Shown: one piece after another, positions 1 to 10,579 of the stretch | Position numbering within the stretch: the first letter of the stretch is position 1 | Layout of the letters: every line of letters starts with the position of its first letter | NCBI GenBank assembly: GCA_017467905.1 | Contig: JAFUKD010000002.1 | Span: forward strand, 28,964-92,963 | DNA from: Phascolarctobacterium sp. | Lineage (GTDB): Bacteria > Bacillota > Negativicutes > Acidaminococcales > Acidaminococcaceae | Direction: 5' to 3' | Length of the DNA: 64,000 nucleotides | The notes under the pieces: model-generated | Told to the model about the DNA's origin: nothing | Seen by the model: the letters and a program-made list of their open reading frames with translations, nothing else | Databases searched by the model: none | Program-made: the position numbers and the translations under genes

Positions 1-3449
<3,449 letters not shown>

Positions 3450-3453
3450 CTAT

Positions 3454-3482
3454 ATTTTACATTATTACTTGCTCTTTGTAAA
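3454..3482 (-). promoter_or_regulatory. sigma-70 promoter for nifJ
   Basis: On the minus strand TTTACA (3482-3477) and TAAAAT (3459-3454) are separated by exactly 17 bases. This places the start of transcription about 60 bases upstream of the nifJ ATG. Confidence 0.7.
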
Positions 3483-3531
3483 ATAATATGCGTGTATATG
3501 GTATTGGGTTTTACAAAATGAACATAAATGT

Positions 3532-3568
3532 AAAATCACCTGCACAGACTTTGCTGACAGGTGATTTT
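3532..3568 (-). terminator. intrinsic terminator of the usp pair
   Basis: An 11-bp perfect stem (3532-3542 with 3558-3568, AAAATCACCTG) encloses a 15-base loop just past the stop of the second usp gene. On the minus strand it is followed by a T-rich stretch. The symmetric stem may also act weakly on the other strand. Confidence 0.7.
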
Positions 3569-3577
3569 AATATAAAA

Positions 3578-3994
3578 TTATTTTACGATAATTACAGGAA
3601 CATCCGCGTTTTCTACGATGACCTGGCTGACGCTGTTTTTAAGCAGTCCTTCCAAAGTGCCAAAGCCACGGCTGCCTAAGACAATGGCATCGCAGTCTTC
3701 TGCCTTTTCGGCTTGCAGGATGTGTTCAGCAACGCTACCGCCACGCTCCAACAAATAAGAGCAGTTAATGTTTTGCTTACGCATTACAGAGCGCGCCGCA
3801 TCCAAAACCTCATCGCCAATTTGCGCCGTCATGCAGTCCCCATCAGCAAACAAGACGGGCACAGGCTTGTTCTTAGGAGCAACGGTCATAATAACCATCT
3901 CGCCGCCGCTTAGCTTTACCAAGGAGCAGGCGTATTCAAGAGCTCGCCAAGAACGTTCAGTACCATCAATCGCAACGAGTACTCGCTTCAGCAT
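3578..3994 (-). CDS. universal stress protein (UspA family), second of tandem pair
   Basis: This 138-residue single-domain Usp starts MLKRVLVAIDG and has the ATP-binding signature region GSRGFGTLEGLLKNSVSQ followed by VPVIIVK at the C-terminus, typical of the nucleotide-binding UspA branch. Such proteins accumulate under starvation or stress; the specific role is not known. The ATG lies only 3 bases after the stop of the upstream usp gene. No clear Shine-Dalgarno sequence precedes it, so translation is probably coupled to the upstream gene. It shares clear but divergent sequence with its neighbour, which indicates an old tandem duplication. It lies downstream of nifJ on the same strand but behind its own terminator. 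Confidence 0.9.
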   Translation of the reverse strand: MLKRVLVAIDGTERSWRALEYACSLVKLSGGEMVIMTVAPKNKPVPVLFADGDCMTAQIGDEVLDAARSVMRKQNINCSYLLERGGSVAEHILQAEKAEDCDAIVLGSRGFGTLEGLLKNSVSQVIVENADVPVIIVK

Positions 3995-3997
3995 AAT

Positions 3998-4435
3998 TTA
4001 TTTTACAATCAGAACAGGCACGCCTGCGTATTGCGCAACCTTGGAGCTTACGCTGCCCAGGAAGAATTCTGCAATACCGGAAAGACCACGGCTGCCTAAA
4101 ACGATGGCATCACATTGTGCATTTTTAGCAAAAGCAATGATGCGTTCAGAAGGATGGCCAAGCTCAATAGAGTATTCAACCTTGTGGGGATAGTTAGCCA
4201 TTTTCTCTTCTGCCATTTCTAAAACTTTATCGCCTATTTTTTCCATTTCGCTGTTGTTTTGTCTGTAGGTGCTTTGATCCAAAGGCACAGCCAGCAAAGC
4301 AACATTGTTGTAGGGTTGGATTACGTTGATAACGTCAATTTCACTTTCAAACTTTTCGCCCAGAGCAACTGCGTGCTCCAATGCGCGCCAGCTACCTTCG
4401 CTACCGTCAACGGGGACAAGAATTTTTTTAAACAT
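3998..4435 (-). CDS. universal stress protein (UspA family), first of tandem pair
   Basis: The protein is 145 residues from the ATG at 4435, which has GGAGG nine bases upstream; a TTG two codons earlier is less likely. The N-terminus MFKKILVPVDGSEGSWRALEHA and the glycine-rich loop GSRGLSGIAEFFLGSVSSKVAQ match the ATP-binding UspA family, and the protein ends VPVLIVK. It forms a two-gene unit with the Usp gene that follows. Function is inferred from the family only: a cytoplasmic, nucleotide-binding stress response protein. A possible minus-strand -10 (TATACT) lies around 4505-4510 with no good -35. Confidence 0.9.
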   Translation of the reverse strand: MFKKILVPVDGSEGSWRALEHAVALGEKFESEIDVINVIQPYNNVALLAVPLDQSTYRQNNSEMEKIGDKVLEMAEEKMANYPHKVEYSIELGHPSERIIAFAKNAQCDAIVLGSRGLSGIAEFFLGSVSSKVAQYAGVPVLIVK

Positions 4436-4541
4436 ATTCAAACACCTCCGCGTGTTTAGATTTCAAATCATAGCTTGAGCGAACCCCAACCTACTTCCAT
4501 ATTTAGTATATTCTTTTTCGCTTGGCGAAAATCCTGCCTGA

Positions 4542-4928
4542 TTATCTGCCACCACGTTTTTTTCTTGCTTCGTGGATACGTTGAGATTTTTTGCTGAACT
4601 TTTTAGGTTCGAGCACCTGGTTCTTCGCTGCCATTTGAGAGGGAGATTCTTCGCCCCAAACGCTTTCGCCTTTGAAGAAGTAGTAGTATAAAAGCACGAT
4701 ACCGATGAGAGCAATGGGAATGCTGCCTACAATATACTTATCTTCGCCGGAAGCGATGGTGATAAAATCAAAAAAGATTACGCAAGCGGGAACGCAGATG
4801 ATTTGTGTCCAACGGCTTAAAGTGCTTTCTTTACCCATGAAGCGTACTACCATTGCGTAAGCCAAGAATGCTACTGCAAAGGAAATGATGGACATAAAAA
4901 TCAGAAACAGGAAAAATTCAAAATTCAT
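4542..4928 (-). CDS. small membrane protein of unknown function
   Basis: This is a 128-residue protein I do not recognise. Three hydrophobic segments are visible: residues about 4-28, 43-60 and 66-86. A strongly basic C-terminal tail follows (KKFSKKSQRIHEARKKRGGR). The start at 4928 follows AGGAGG with an 11-base spacer. It is followed on the same strand by the usp pair and preceded by the DUF190 gene, so the four could be read together, but no function can be assigned. The basic tail suggests a cytoplasmic C-terminus by the positive-inside rule. Confidence 0.75.
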   Translation of the reverse strand: MNFEFFLFLIFMSIISFAVAFLAYAMVVRFMGKESTLSRWTQIICVPACVIFFDFITIASGEDKYIVGSIPIALIGIVLLYYYFFKGESVWGEESPSQMAAKNQVLEPKKFSKKSQRIHEARKKRGGR

Positions 4929-4970
4929 CTAAAATACAGCCTCCTAAAAATTTATCAAGCCTTGGTAAAA

Positions 4971-5369
4971 TTATTGTTCCTTGGCTTGTTGTGCCAAGAC
5001 AGCAGCGCGTTCTGCTTCTCTTTGGCGAGTGTAATCGGTTACAAGGTATTCACTGTCTTCCAGCAGTACCAAGCCGTGATGTACGTTTTTTTCCAACCAC
5101 GGAAGAATCTTGTCAAGGTTTTCGCGGGAATCAACAATTTCTACGATTATAGGATAGTTGGCGTTGCCGCTTACAAAATAATTGATGGCTCTGCCAACAC
5201 CGCGCAGCTTAGTTGCATAGCCTTCGATACCTTTTAAAACCGTACCGCCTGCCAAGCCTAAACGACGTGCTTCTTCAATGACAGCTTTATATAAAGGTCT
5301 ATCGTCAAGCATAACATCTTCGCCGGTGTAGATTTTCAAGAAAGTAATTTTTTTAAATTCCAATGCCAT
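4971..5369 (-). CDS. DUF190 family (PII-like) protein
   Basis: The protein is 132 residues from the ATG at 5369, with AGGGGTG six bases upstream. A GTG three codons earlier overlaps that Shine-Dalgarno sequence and is unlikely. The pattern LKIYTGEDVMLDDRPLYKAV, then GLAGGTVLKGIEGYA, then PIIVEIVDSRENLDKILPWL is that of DUF190, a family with a ferredoxin-like PII fold often encoded beside CrcB fluoride channels. No crcB is present here. A Gln/Ala/Glu-rich tail of about 20 residues follows the conserved domain. The role is unknown; nucleotide or metabolite sensing is a guess from the fold. Confidence 0.88.
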   Translation of the reverse strand: MALEFKKITFLKIYTGEDVMLDDRPLYKAVIEEARRLGLAGGTVLKGIEGYATKLRGVGRAINYFVSGNANYPIIVEIVDSRENLDKILPWLEKNVHHGLVLLEDSEYLVTDYTRQREAERAAVLAQQAKEQ

Positions 5370-5412
5370 ATATGTCACCCCTATCTTGTAAATCGATACA
5401 ATTTACGATTTT

Positions 5413-5441
5413 ATTATAGCAGTTTTATATGGTAGTTGTAA
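5413..5441 (-). promoter_or_regulatory. promoter for the DUF190 gene
   Basis: On the minus strand TATAAT (5418-5413) lies 17 bases downstream of a weak -35, TTACAA (5441-5436), about 45 bases before the start codon. The rest of the 5445-5630 gap shows no coding feature; I see nothing else in it. Confidence 0.5.
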
Positions 5442-5632
5442 GCAAAATTTTTGTAGAACATTTAAAATTTTTTGGTTACGAAATTATATGGCAGCAGGAT
5501 ATTTTCCGGTAGCGTAGAATATTATAAACAAGAAAAGAGATAGACGTTTTGGAAGGTTGATTTTGGACGCAATCAACTCACCCCCCATCCCATACAACAG
5601 CTGCTGTGTCCGTCTGCAGCAGCGAAAGGAAG

Positions 5633-5663
5633 AGGCTCCCTGCTCGCTGGAAGTAGGGAGCCT
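5633..5663 (-). terminator. terminator downstream of larE
   Basis: A 9-bp GC-rich stem, AGGCTCCCT (5633-5641) with AGGGAGCCT (5655-5663), lies immediately past the larE stop. The T-tract is better on the plus strand than on the minus strand, so it may work in both directions. Confidence 0.6.
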
Positions 5664-5670
5664 TCTACTT

Positions 5671-6477
5671 TTATTTTACGTTTACATTCATGCTTCCGCT
5701 TCTAAAGCCTTCAAGGTCAAGGGTTGCGTAGGAAAAGCCTGCTGCCTTGACGGAGCTGACGATTTCATCTTTCAGTTTGGTGGCGGCAAGCTCTATCTGC
5801 TGCGGAGCAACTTCAATGCGCGCAATATTATTATGGCAACGCACACGCACATCCGTCAAGCCCAAGGACTTTAGTTTTTCTTCTGCCTGTTCTACGGAAG
5901 CAAGCTTTTCCAGGGTTATTACTTCGCCATAGGCAATGCGGGAGGCAAGGCAGGCGTAAGCCGGCTTGCCTGCTACGGAAAGCTTGTACCTTTTGGCGAG
6001 AGCACGCACGTCTGCTTTGGTAAAGCCACATTCCAAAAGAGGACTGATGACATGTAATTCCTTAGTCGCCTGCATGCCGGGGCGGTAGTCCCCTATATCG
6101 TCAAGGTTGGCTCCATCCAACAGGCAGGAGCAGCCTAAGCGTTTTGCTTCTGTAAGGATGGCGGTAAAAAGCAGCTTCTTGCAATGGTAACACCGCTTGC
6201 TTTCGTTGGCGCAAAACTCCGGCAGAGTAAGAGGGTTTAAATTTAAAAGGCTCTGCTCCGCATTCCACTCCTTGGCAATGCGCAGTGCATCTTCACGCTC
6301 GAAGGCAGGGACAAGGGGCGTAACCGCAGTAATCGCCTTCACCGGTACCTTGGCAATTTTGCAGGCAGCCAAGAGCAGGGCAGAATCCACGCCACCGCTA
6401 AAGGCGAGAGCGGGTTTAGGTAACTGCTGTAAAAATTTGAGCAGTGCAGTTTCCTTCATTAATAACGTAGCTTCCAT
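5671..6477 (-). CDS. larE: LarE-type ATP-dependent sulfur transferase (nickel-pincer cofactor synthesis)
   Basis: This 268-residue protein has a PP-loop, SGGVDS, at residues 27-32, used to activate the substrate with ATP. LarE adds sulfur to the pyridinium dicarboxylate precursor of the nickel-pincer nucleotide of lactate racemase. Three cysteines stand out: C96 and C99 in CYHCK and C176 in CLASR. C176 corresponds to the sacrificial cysteine of Lactobacillus LarE. The three-cysteine arrangement is that of LarE forms that bind a 4Fe-4S cluster and so avoid sacrificing a residue. The ATG at 6477 follows AAGGAG with an 8-base spacer. No larA, larB or larC is nearby, so it is an orphan in this window. 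Confidence 0.88.
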   Translation of the reverse strand: MEATLLMKETALLKFLQQLPKPALAFSGGVDSALLLAACKIAKVPVKAITAVTPLVPAFEREDALRIAKEWNAEQSLLNLNPLTLPEFCANESKRCYHCKKLLFTAILTEAKRLGCSCLLDGANLDDIGDYRPGMQATKELHVISPLLECGFTKADVRALAKRYKLSVAGKPAYACLASRIAYGEVITLEKLASVEQAEEKLKSLGLTDVRVRCHNNIARIEVAPQQIELAATKLKDEIVSSVKAAGFSYATLDLEGFRSGSMNVNVK

Positions 6478-6539
6478 TATAAAAACTCCTTAGTATAGGA
6501 AAAAATTTCTTCTTTTGTTTAATTATAACTCATTTGCAC

Positions 6540-6568
6540 TTGCCATAAAACAATTTTTGAATTATTAT
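6540..6568 (+). promoter_or_regulatory. promoter for the FlK-like thioesterase gene
   Basis: TTGCCA (6540-6545) and TATTAT (6563-6568) are separated by 17 bases, about 50 bases before the start codon. A minus-strand TATAAT at 6527-6522 may serve larE, but I see no good -35 for it. Confidence 0.6.
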
Positions 6569-6619
6569 GGTTATTGTTGAATTTCAATGGGACTAAAAAG
6601 GGAAGAAGGAATAGATATT

Positions 6620-7012
6620 ATGGCAAATTTACAAGCAGGGCTCACCGGTACTGCGATGACTATTGTTTCTGATAAAAATACTGCGCAAACCATGCGTAGT
6701 GGTTCTTTGCCGGTGTTCGCAACTCCGTCCATGTGCGCGTTAATGGAAGAAGCTGCCTGCGCCGCTTTGGTTGGCTGTCTTGACCCCGGAACAGGAAGCG
6801 TAGGCGTAAGCTTGAACATTACTCACAACGCACCCACTGCTTTGGGAGTAGAGGTTACTGCTACCGCACTTTTAACCGGAATCGAAGGACGCAAGCTGAC
6901 TTTCGCCGTAGTGGCAAACGATGAGCATGGCATCATCGGTAAAGGCAGTCATGAACGCTTTATCATTGATAACGAAAAGTTCATGACTAAATTAGCAGAG
7001 CTGGGCAAATAA
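6620..7012 (+). CDS. FlK-like hotdog-fold acyl-CoA thioesterase
   Basis: The protein is 130 residues from the ATG at 6620, chosen because GAAGGA precedes it by nine bases; the upstream ATG at 6587 has none. The fold and motifs resemble the fluoroacetyl-CoA thioesterase family. T35, E43 and H69 keep the same spacing (8 and 26 residues) as the catalytic Thr42/Glu50/His76 triad of FlK. Conserved surroundings include VFATPSMCALMEEAA and LNITHNAPT. The family also contains many uncharacterised members, so the substrate is unknown; clearing a toxic or misformed acyl-CoA is plausible. It is a single-gene unit bounded by its own promoter and terminator. Confidence 0.8.
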   Translation: MANLQAGLTGTAMTIVSDKNTAQTMRSGSLPVFATPSMCALMEEAACAALVGCLDPGTGSVGVSLNITHNAPTALGVEVTATALLTGIEGRKLTFAVVANDEHGIIGKGSHERFIIDNEKFMTKLAELGK

Positions 7013-7027
7013 TTGATAACCAAGAAG

Positions 7028-7070
7028 AAAGACGTAAATGCTTCAAATGAAACGTTTACGTCTTTTTGTT
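7028..7070. terminator. bidirectional terminator between convergent genes
   Basis: An 11-bp perfect stem AAAGACGTAAA (7028-7038) pairs with TTTACGTCTTT (7055-7065) and is followed by a T-rich tract. It serves the thioesterase gene and, through its A-rich left flank, probably the ABC transporter operon arriving from the other side. Confidence 0.85.
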
Positions 7071-7078
7071 TTGCGTTA

Positions 7079-7837
7079 TTATTTTTTGATAACGTTCAGG
7101 AAAGCCTTTAAGCGTTCGTTGGTGGGGTTCTCGAAAATTTCTTCCGGAGTACCGCAGGCTTGAACGTGACCATCTGCCATAAAGACAACTTTGGTAGCAA
7201 CCTCACGGGCAAAACCCATTTCGTGGGTAACAACAACCATGGTCATCTTCTCTTCGGCAAGCTCGCGCATGGTACGCAGTACTTCGCCGGTCAGCTCCGG
7301 GTCGAGAGAAGAAGTGGGTTCGTCAAAAAGCATAATGGCAGGCTTCATGGCAAGGGCGCGGGCGATGGCAACGCGTTGCTGTTGACCGCCACTTAATTTG
7401 CGGGGGTAAACGTCACGTTTTTCAGAAAGACCAACCTTCGCCAAAAGCACTTCTGCTTCTTTAATAACCTCTTCTTTATTACGCTTCTGCACTTGTACGG
7501 GGGCTTCGATTAAATTTTCCAGAACAGTCATATGGGGGAACAGGTTAAACTGTTGGAACACCATACCCATTTTGCAGGCAATGCGTCTTGCTTCTTCGGC
7601 AGAAGGGTATTCCGTACCATTGCCGTTATCCTTTGCCAAGACTTCGCCGTCAATAATGATGGTGCCTTGCTCAATGGTTTCTAATTTGTTCAGGCAACGG
7701 AGCAGGGTACTCTTGCCACCGCCGGAAGGGCCTATGACTGCCACAACCTCGCCTTCGCTTACTTCAAGGTCAATGCCTTTAAGAACTTCAAGGTTCTGAA
7801 ATTTTTTATAAATATTACGTGCTTCAATCTTTTTCAT
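7079..7837 (-). CDS. polar amino-acid ABC transporter ATP-binding protein (GlnQ-like)
   Basis: This 252-residue ATPase has Walker [11 protein letters not shown]-loop [16 protein letters not shown], signature LSGGQQQR, Walker [15 protein letters not shown] and the H-loop THEMGFA. All of these fit the GlnQ/HisP/ArtP subfamily of amino-acid importers. It energises uptake through the membrane protein encoded 11 bases upstream and receives substrate from the lipoprotein encoded two genes upstream. The order is binding protein, permease, ATPase, transcribed from 9426 leftwards. The amino acid transported cannot be read from the sequence. Confidence 0.95.
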   Translation of the reverse strand: MKKIEARNIYKKFQNLEVLKGIDLEVSEGEVVAVIGPSGGGKSTLLRCLNKLETIEQGTIIIDGEVLAKDNGNGTEYPSAEEARRIACKMGMVFQQFNLFPHMTVLENLIEAPVQVQKRNKEEVIKEAEVLLAKVGLSEKRDVYPRKLSGGQQQRVAIARALAMKPAIMLFDEPTSSLDPELTGEVLRTMRELAEEKMTMVVVTHEMGFAREVATKVVFMADGHVQACGTPEEIFENPTNERLKAFLNVIKK

Positions 7838-7848
7838 GACAAATCTCC

Positions 7849-8493
7849 TTATTGGTCGTATCTGGAGAAATGTTTTTCCAGATTTTCAAACAGCACAGTC
7901 AAGATCAAGGTTGCCAGCAAATAGAATACGCCTGCAACTAAGAAGGGGGTAATGTCAAAATCTCTTTGTACTAAATTGCGGGTGGTGCGCATTAAATCGT
8001 TCATTGCCAGTACATAAACTAAGGAAGTATCCTTAACCAGAGTAATGGTTTCGTTACTAACGGGAGGCAGAACGATGCGGAATACTTGGGGCAGGACAAT
8101 GCGGCGCATGGTTTGTACATAGCTCATGCCCAAGGTGTGGGCAGCTTCGTACTGGCCTTTGGGAATAGCTTGAATGCCTGCGCGGAAAATTTCGCAGAAG
8201 TAAGCAGCGTAGTTCAGCACAAAGGCAATCATTGCCGCGGTGAAATCATCAAAGCGGATACCGACGGAGGGTAAAGCAAAATAGAAGAACAGCAATTGCA
8301 GCATTAAGGGAGTGCCACGCATTACCCAAACATAAAAGGCGATAAAATGCTTAACCAAGCTTAAATTGGAAACCCTGCCGAAAGCCAGCAAAAGTCCCAA
8401 GGGAACGCTTAATATAATAGTAAGAAAAAATACTTGGGCGGTGACTGCGCAGCCGTCCAACATCTGGGGAATAATACTAATAATGTAATCCAT
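7849..8493 (-). CDS. polar amino-acid ABC transporter permease
   Basis: This 214-residue membrane protein of the HisM/GlnP type has about five hydrophobic segments. The EAA loop is [22 protein letters not shown], the coupling site for the ATPase. The conserved [15 protein letters not shown] stretch near the N-terminal third is diagnostic. It sits between the binding protein and the ATPase in one operon. One permease gene is present, so it presumably works as a homodimer. Confidence 0.95.
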   Translation of the reverse strand: MDYIISIIPQMLDGCAVTAQVFFLTIILSVPLGLLLAFGRVSNLSLVKHFIAFYVWVMRGTPLMLQLLFFYFALPSVGIRFDDFTAAMIAFVLNYAAYFCEIFRAGIQAIPKGQYEAAHTLGMSYVQTMRRIVLPQVFRIVLPPVSNETITLVKDTSLVYVLAMNDLMRTTRNLVQRDFDITPFLVAGVFYLLATLILTVLFENLEKHFSRYDQ

Positions 8494-8557
8494 AATAATC
8501 TCCGTTTAAACGCAACTAATGGGGCGAAGTATTCTCCGCCCCAGAGTTATCGCAATT

Positions 8558-9328
8558 TTAATATTTGGTAATGTCGGCGCCCATCCATTTTTCAGAAATC
8601 TTCTTGCAGGTGCCGTCTTTTTTCATTTCGTCAAGAACTTTGTCAATCTTGTCGCGCAGTGCGGTGTCATCTTTGCGGAATGCAACTGCTACAACTTCAT
8701 CGCCCATGGTTTCGTCAAGAACTTCGTATTTGCCAGGGTTCTTGGTGTTGTAGTAACGAGCGAGAACTGCGTCAACAATCATAGCATCAACGCGGCCAGC
8801 GTCCATATCCATGTAAACTGCTGCGAAGTCAGGATATTTTCTGAAATCCTTTAAGGAATCTTTCAAAGCCTTGTTTTCCGGAAGGTTGAACAGGTAATCG
8901 CCGGTAGCATCGTCTTGAACAGCAACAACCTTGCCAGCCAAATCAGAAATCTTTTTAATGCTGGAACCAACGGGTACAACTACCAATTGAGAGTTGGTGA
9001 TGTAAGGCTTGGACAAGCCATAAACCTTTTCGCGTTCCGGGTTAACGGTGAAGCAGTTCCAAATTGCATCAATACGTTTGCTCTTAATTTCTGCTTCTTT
9101 AGCACCCCAATCAATGGGTTTGAATTCTACGTCCATGTTCAAACGTTTGCAAGCTTCGCGAGCCAAGTCAATGTCGAAGCCAACGATTTCATTTTTTTCG
9201 TTACGGAAGCCCATGGGAGCAAAGTTATCATCCAAGCCGATAACAACTTTTTTCGGAGCGTCGTTGCCGCAAGCGGTCAACATCATAACCATAACCATGC
9301 TCATCAATACCAGTAATAACTTTTTCAT
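8558..9328 (-). CDS. amino-acid ABC transporter substrate-binding lipoprotein
   Basis: The protein is 256 residues from the ATG at 9328, which follows GGAGAGGGG; the longer upstream frame has no such site. A lipoprotein signal (MKKLLLVLMSM, then LTAC as lipobox) anchors it to the membrane. The mature part shows the type 3 solute-binding fold: VVIGLDDNFAPMGFRNEKNEIVGFDIDLA near the N-terminus, then IDAIWNCFTVNPER and DDATGDY. It captures a polar amino acid for the permease that follows. It is the first gene of the operon, about 70 bases behind a strong promoter. Confidence 0.95.
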   Translation of the reverse strand: MKKLLLVLMSMVMVMMLTACGNDAPKKVVIGLDDNFAPMGFRNEKNEIVGFDIDLAREACKRLNMDVEFKPIDWGAKEAEIKSKRIDAIWNCFTVNPEREKVYGLSKPYITNSQLVVVPVGSSIKKISDLAGKVVAVQDDATGDYLFNLPENKALKDSLKDFRKYPDFAAVYMDMDAGRVDAMIVDAVLARYYNTKNPGKYEVLDETMGDEVVAVAFRKDDTALRDKIDKVLDEMKKDGTCKKISEKWMGADITKY

Positions 9329-9397
9329 AATTACAACCCCTCTCCATATTTTGCCTGTCTCTTTTGCGGACAAGTAGTTTCTTTGTGGTATGTGCCT

Positions 9398-9426
9398 ATT
9401 ATACTTTAGTTCGCTAAATTTGTAAA
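9398..9426 (-). promoter_or_regulatory. strong promoter of the amino-acid ABC operon
   Basis: On the minus strand TTTACA (9426-9421) and a consensus TATAAT (9403-9398) are 17 bases apart, about 70 bases before the binding-protein start codon. Confidence 0.85.
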
Positions 9427-9506
9427 GCATTAAAAATAAAAAAATTCACAACTTTGTTGAAAAAGATGGTTTATAATAAGTTTAAAGAGGCAAAGGAGGG
9501 GCTTAA

Positions 9507-9857
9507 ATGCTTTATACTAATAAAAAGACTAACATTGTCAGCAATCGTTTTGGTGGCAAGGGTGACGTAATTATTAAACATTATATTGACGAAGAGATGA
9601 TTAACGATACCATCGTTATGTATGCAGAGGTAATTTTAAAGCCTGGCTGCAGCTTAGGTTATCATCAACATAGCGGCAACAGCGAAACCATTGTTGTTTT
9701 GAAGGGCACCGCTGATTATTGTGACAATGGAACTACCCTGACCCTGAAGCCTGGCGATACAGTTCATTGTCCGGATGGAGATTGGCACAGCATTGGTAAC
9801 AATGTTAATGCCACAGAAGATTTGCATTTGCAAGCGCTTATCGCAAAAAGTAAATAA
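9507..9857 (+). CDS. single-domain cupin protein
   Basis: This 116-residue protein has the two cupin motifs. Motif 1 is around residues 50-66 (GYHQHSGNSETIVVLKG, with metal-ligand candidates H, H and E). Motif 2 is around residues 82-96 (PGDTVHCPDGDWHSI, with the last histidine ligand). A small beta-barrel of this kind usually binds a divalent metal or a small ligand; the enzymatic or sensory role is unknown. The ATG follows AGGAGG by eight bases. The gene is monocistronic, ending in a clear terminator. Confidence 0.88.
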   Translation: MLYTNKKTNIVSNRFGGKGDVIIKHYIDEEMINDTIVMYAEVILKPGCSLGYHQHSGNSETIVVLKGTADYCDNGTTLTLKPGDTVHCPDGDWHSIGNNVNATEDLHLQALIAKSK

Positions 9858-9871
9858 AGATTAAATTTTAG

Positions 9872-9901
9872 AAGGCAGCTTTTTAAAGGCTGCTTTTCTT
9901 T
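9872..9901 (+). terminator. terminator of the cupin gene
   Basis: An 8-bp stem, AAGGCAGC (9872-9879) with GCTGCTTT (9889-9896, one G-T pair), is followed by a T-rich run. Confidence 0.8.
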
Positions 9902-9929
9902 TTGGGAAAAGACTTCACAAAATGTTCAT

Positions 9930-9958
9930 TTGCAAATGCGTTGGCAATGCTTTATGCT
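9930..9958 (+). promoter_or_regulatory. promoter for the DUF898 gene with an overlapping palindrome
   Basis: TTGCAA (9930-9935) and TATGCT (9953-9958) are 17 bases apart. A perfect 12-bp palindrome CATTTGCAAATG (9927-9938) covers the -35 element and is a candidate repressor site. Confidence 0.5.
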
Positions 9959-10000
9959 AAAACTGACGAAGCAATTTAAAATATAAGTGAGGTATAGATT

Positions 10001-10309
10001 ATGAGAGAATTTAAATTTGAAGGCAGTGGGTTTGGTTATTGTTGGCTAATGATTTGGACAACCTTGGCAAGCGTTCTGACCTTGGGCTTGTTTTTTCCTT
10101 GGGCGTATTCTGCGCAGCAACGCTGGATTTGCGCTAACACCTATGTAGAAGGAAGACAATTAGAATTTACCGGAACAGGCTTGGGATTCTTCTTCCAGTG
10201 GTTAATGATTATGGTTCTTACTACCATTACCTTCGGCTTGTACGCACCTTGGGGTTATTGCCAGTTTAAACGCTGGGAAACTGAAAACACCCGCTTTGCC
10301 AGATGGTGA
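10001..10309 (+). CDS. DUF898 (YjgN-like) small membrane protein
   Basis: This 102-residue protein has two predicted membrane hairpins with internally repeated motifs: residues 12-35 (LMIWTTLASVLTLGLFFPWAY) and 63-85 (WLMIMVLTTITFGLYAPWGY). Each is preceded by an FxGxGxGF or FEGSGFGY stretch, as in DUF898. The repeated half suggests a duplicated unit. Function of the family is unknown. It is followed six bases later by the Cys-rich membrane peptide gene, and the two are probably co-transcribed from the promoter at 9930-9958. Confidence 0.82.
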   Translation: MREFKFEGSGFGYCWLMIWTTLASVLTLGLFFPWAYSAQQRWICANTYVEGRQLEFTGTGLGFFFQWLMIMVLTTITFGLYAPWGYCQFKRWETENTRFARW

Positions 10310-10315
10310 TATATT

Positions 10316-10462
10316 ATGGAAGATTTAATCATCGGTCTGGGAATTTTAATTGTGGCGGTGATGGCAGCGCGCTATTATTTTGGCAGGCAATTTGCTGACG
10401 AATGTGACAGCTGCGAAGGCTGCCCTCTTTCCAATAAGTGCCAAGCCAAGAAGGAAAAGTAA
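10316..10462 (+). CDS. 48-residue Cys-rich membrane peptide, FeoB-associated type
   Basis: This short ORF encodes 48 residues. One N-terminal transmembrane helix (residues 3-19) is followed by a cytoplasmic Cys cluster with the pattern C-x2-C-x2-C-x5-C (ECDSCEGCPLSNKCQ) and a lysine-rich end. The layout matches the small FeoB-associated Cys-rich membrane proteins, usually encoded next to feoA/feoB. No feo genes are present in the window. The start is the first ATG six bases past the DUF898 stop. The Cys cluster may bind a metal, which is an inference. Confidence 0.72.
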   Translation: MEDLIIGLGILIVAVMAARYYFGRQFADECDSCEGCPLSNKCQAKKEK

Positions 10463-10464
10463 TA

Positions 10465-10493
10465 TTGACAAAAATTCTGAATGGTTATATGCT
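10465..10493 (+). promoter_or_regulatory. promoter of alr
   Basis: TTGACA (10465-10470) and TATGCT (10488-10493) are separated by 17 bases, immediately after the Cys-rich peptide stop codon. The alr leader from this promoter would be about 80 nucleotides. Confidence 0.65.
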
Positions 10494-10522
10494 AAACACG
10501 GTTGTAGCCTTTAGAAAATTTA

Positions 10523-10560
10523 AAGCCGCAGTGGCTATGGCTTGCTGCGGTTTATTTTAT
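10523..10560 (+). terminator. terminator-like hairpin in the alr leader
   Basis: AAGCCGCAG (10523-10531) pairs with CTGCGGTTT (10545-10553, one wobble) and is followed by a broken T tract. It lies between the promoter at 10465 and the alr start. It may therefore end read-through transcription from the upstream genes or act as an attenuator. Confidence 0.5.
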
Positions 10561-10579
10561 TATTATGGAGGAAGCTGGC

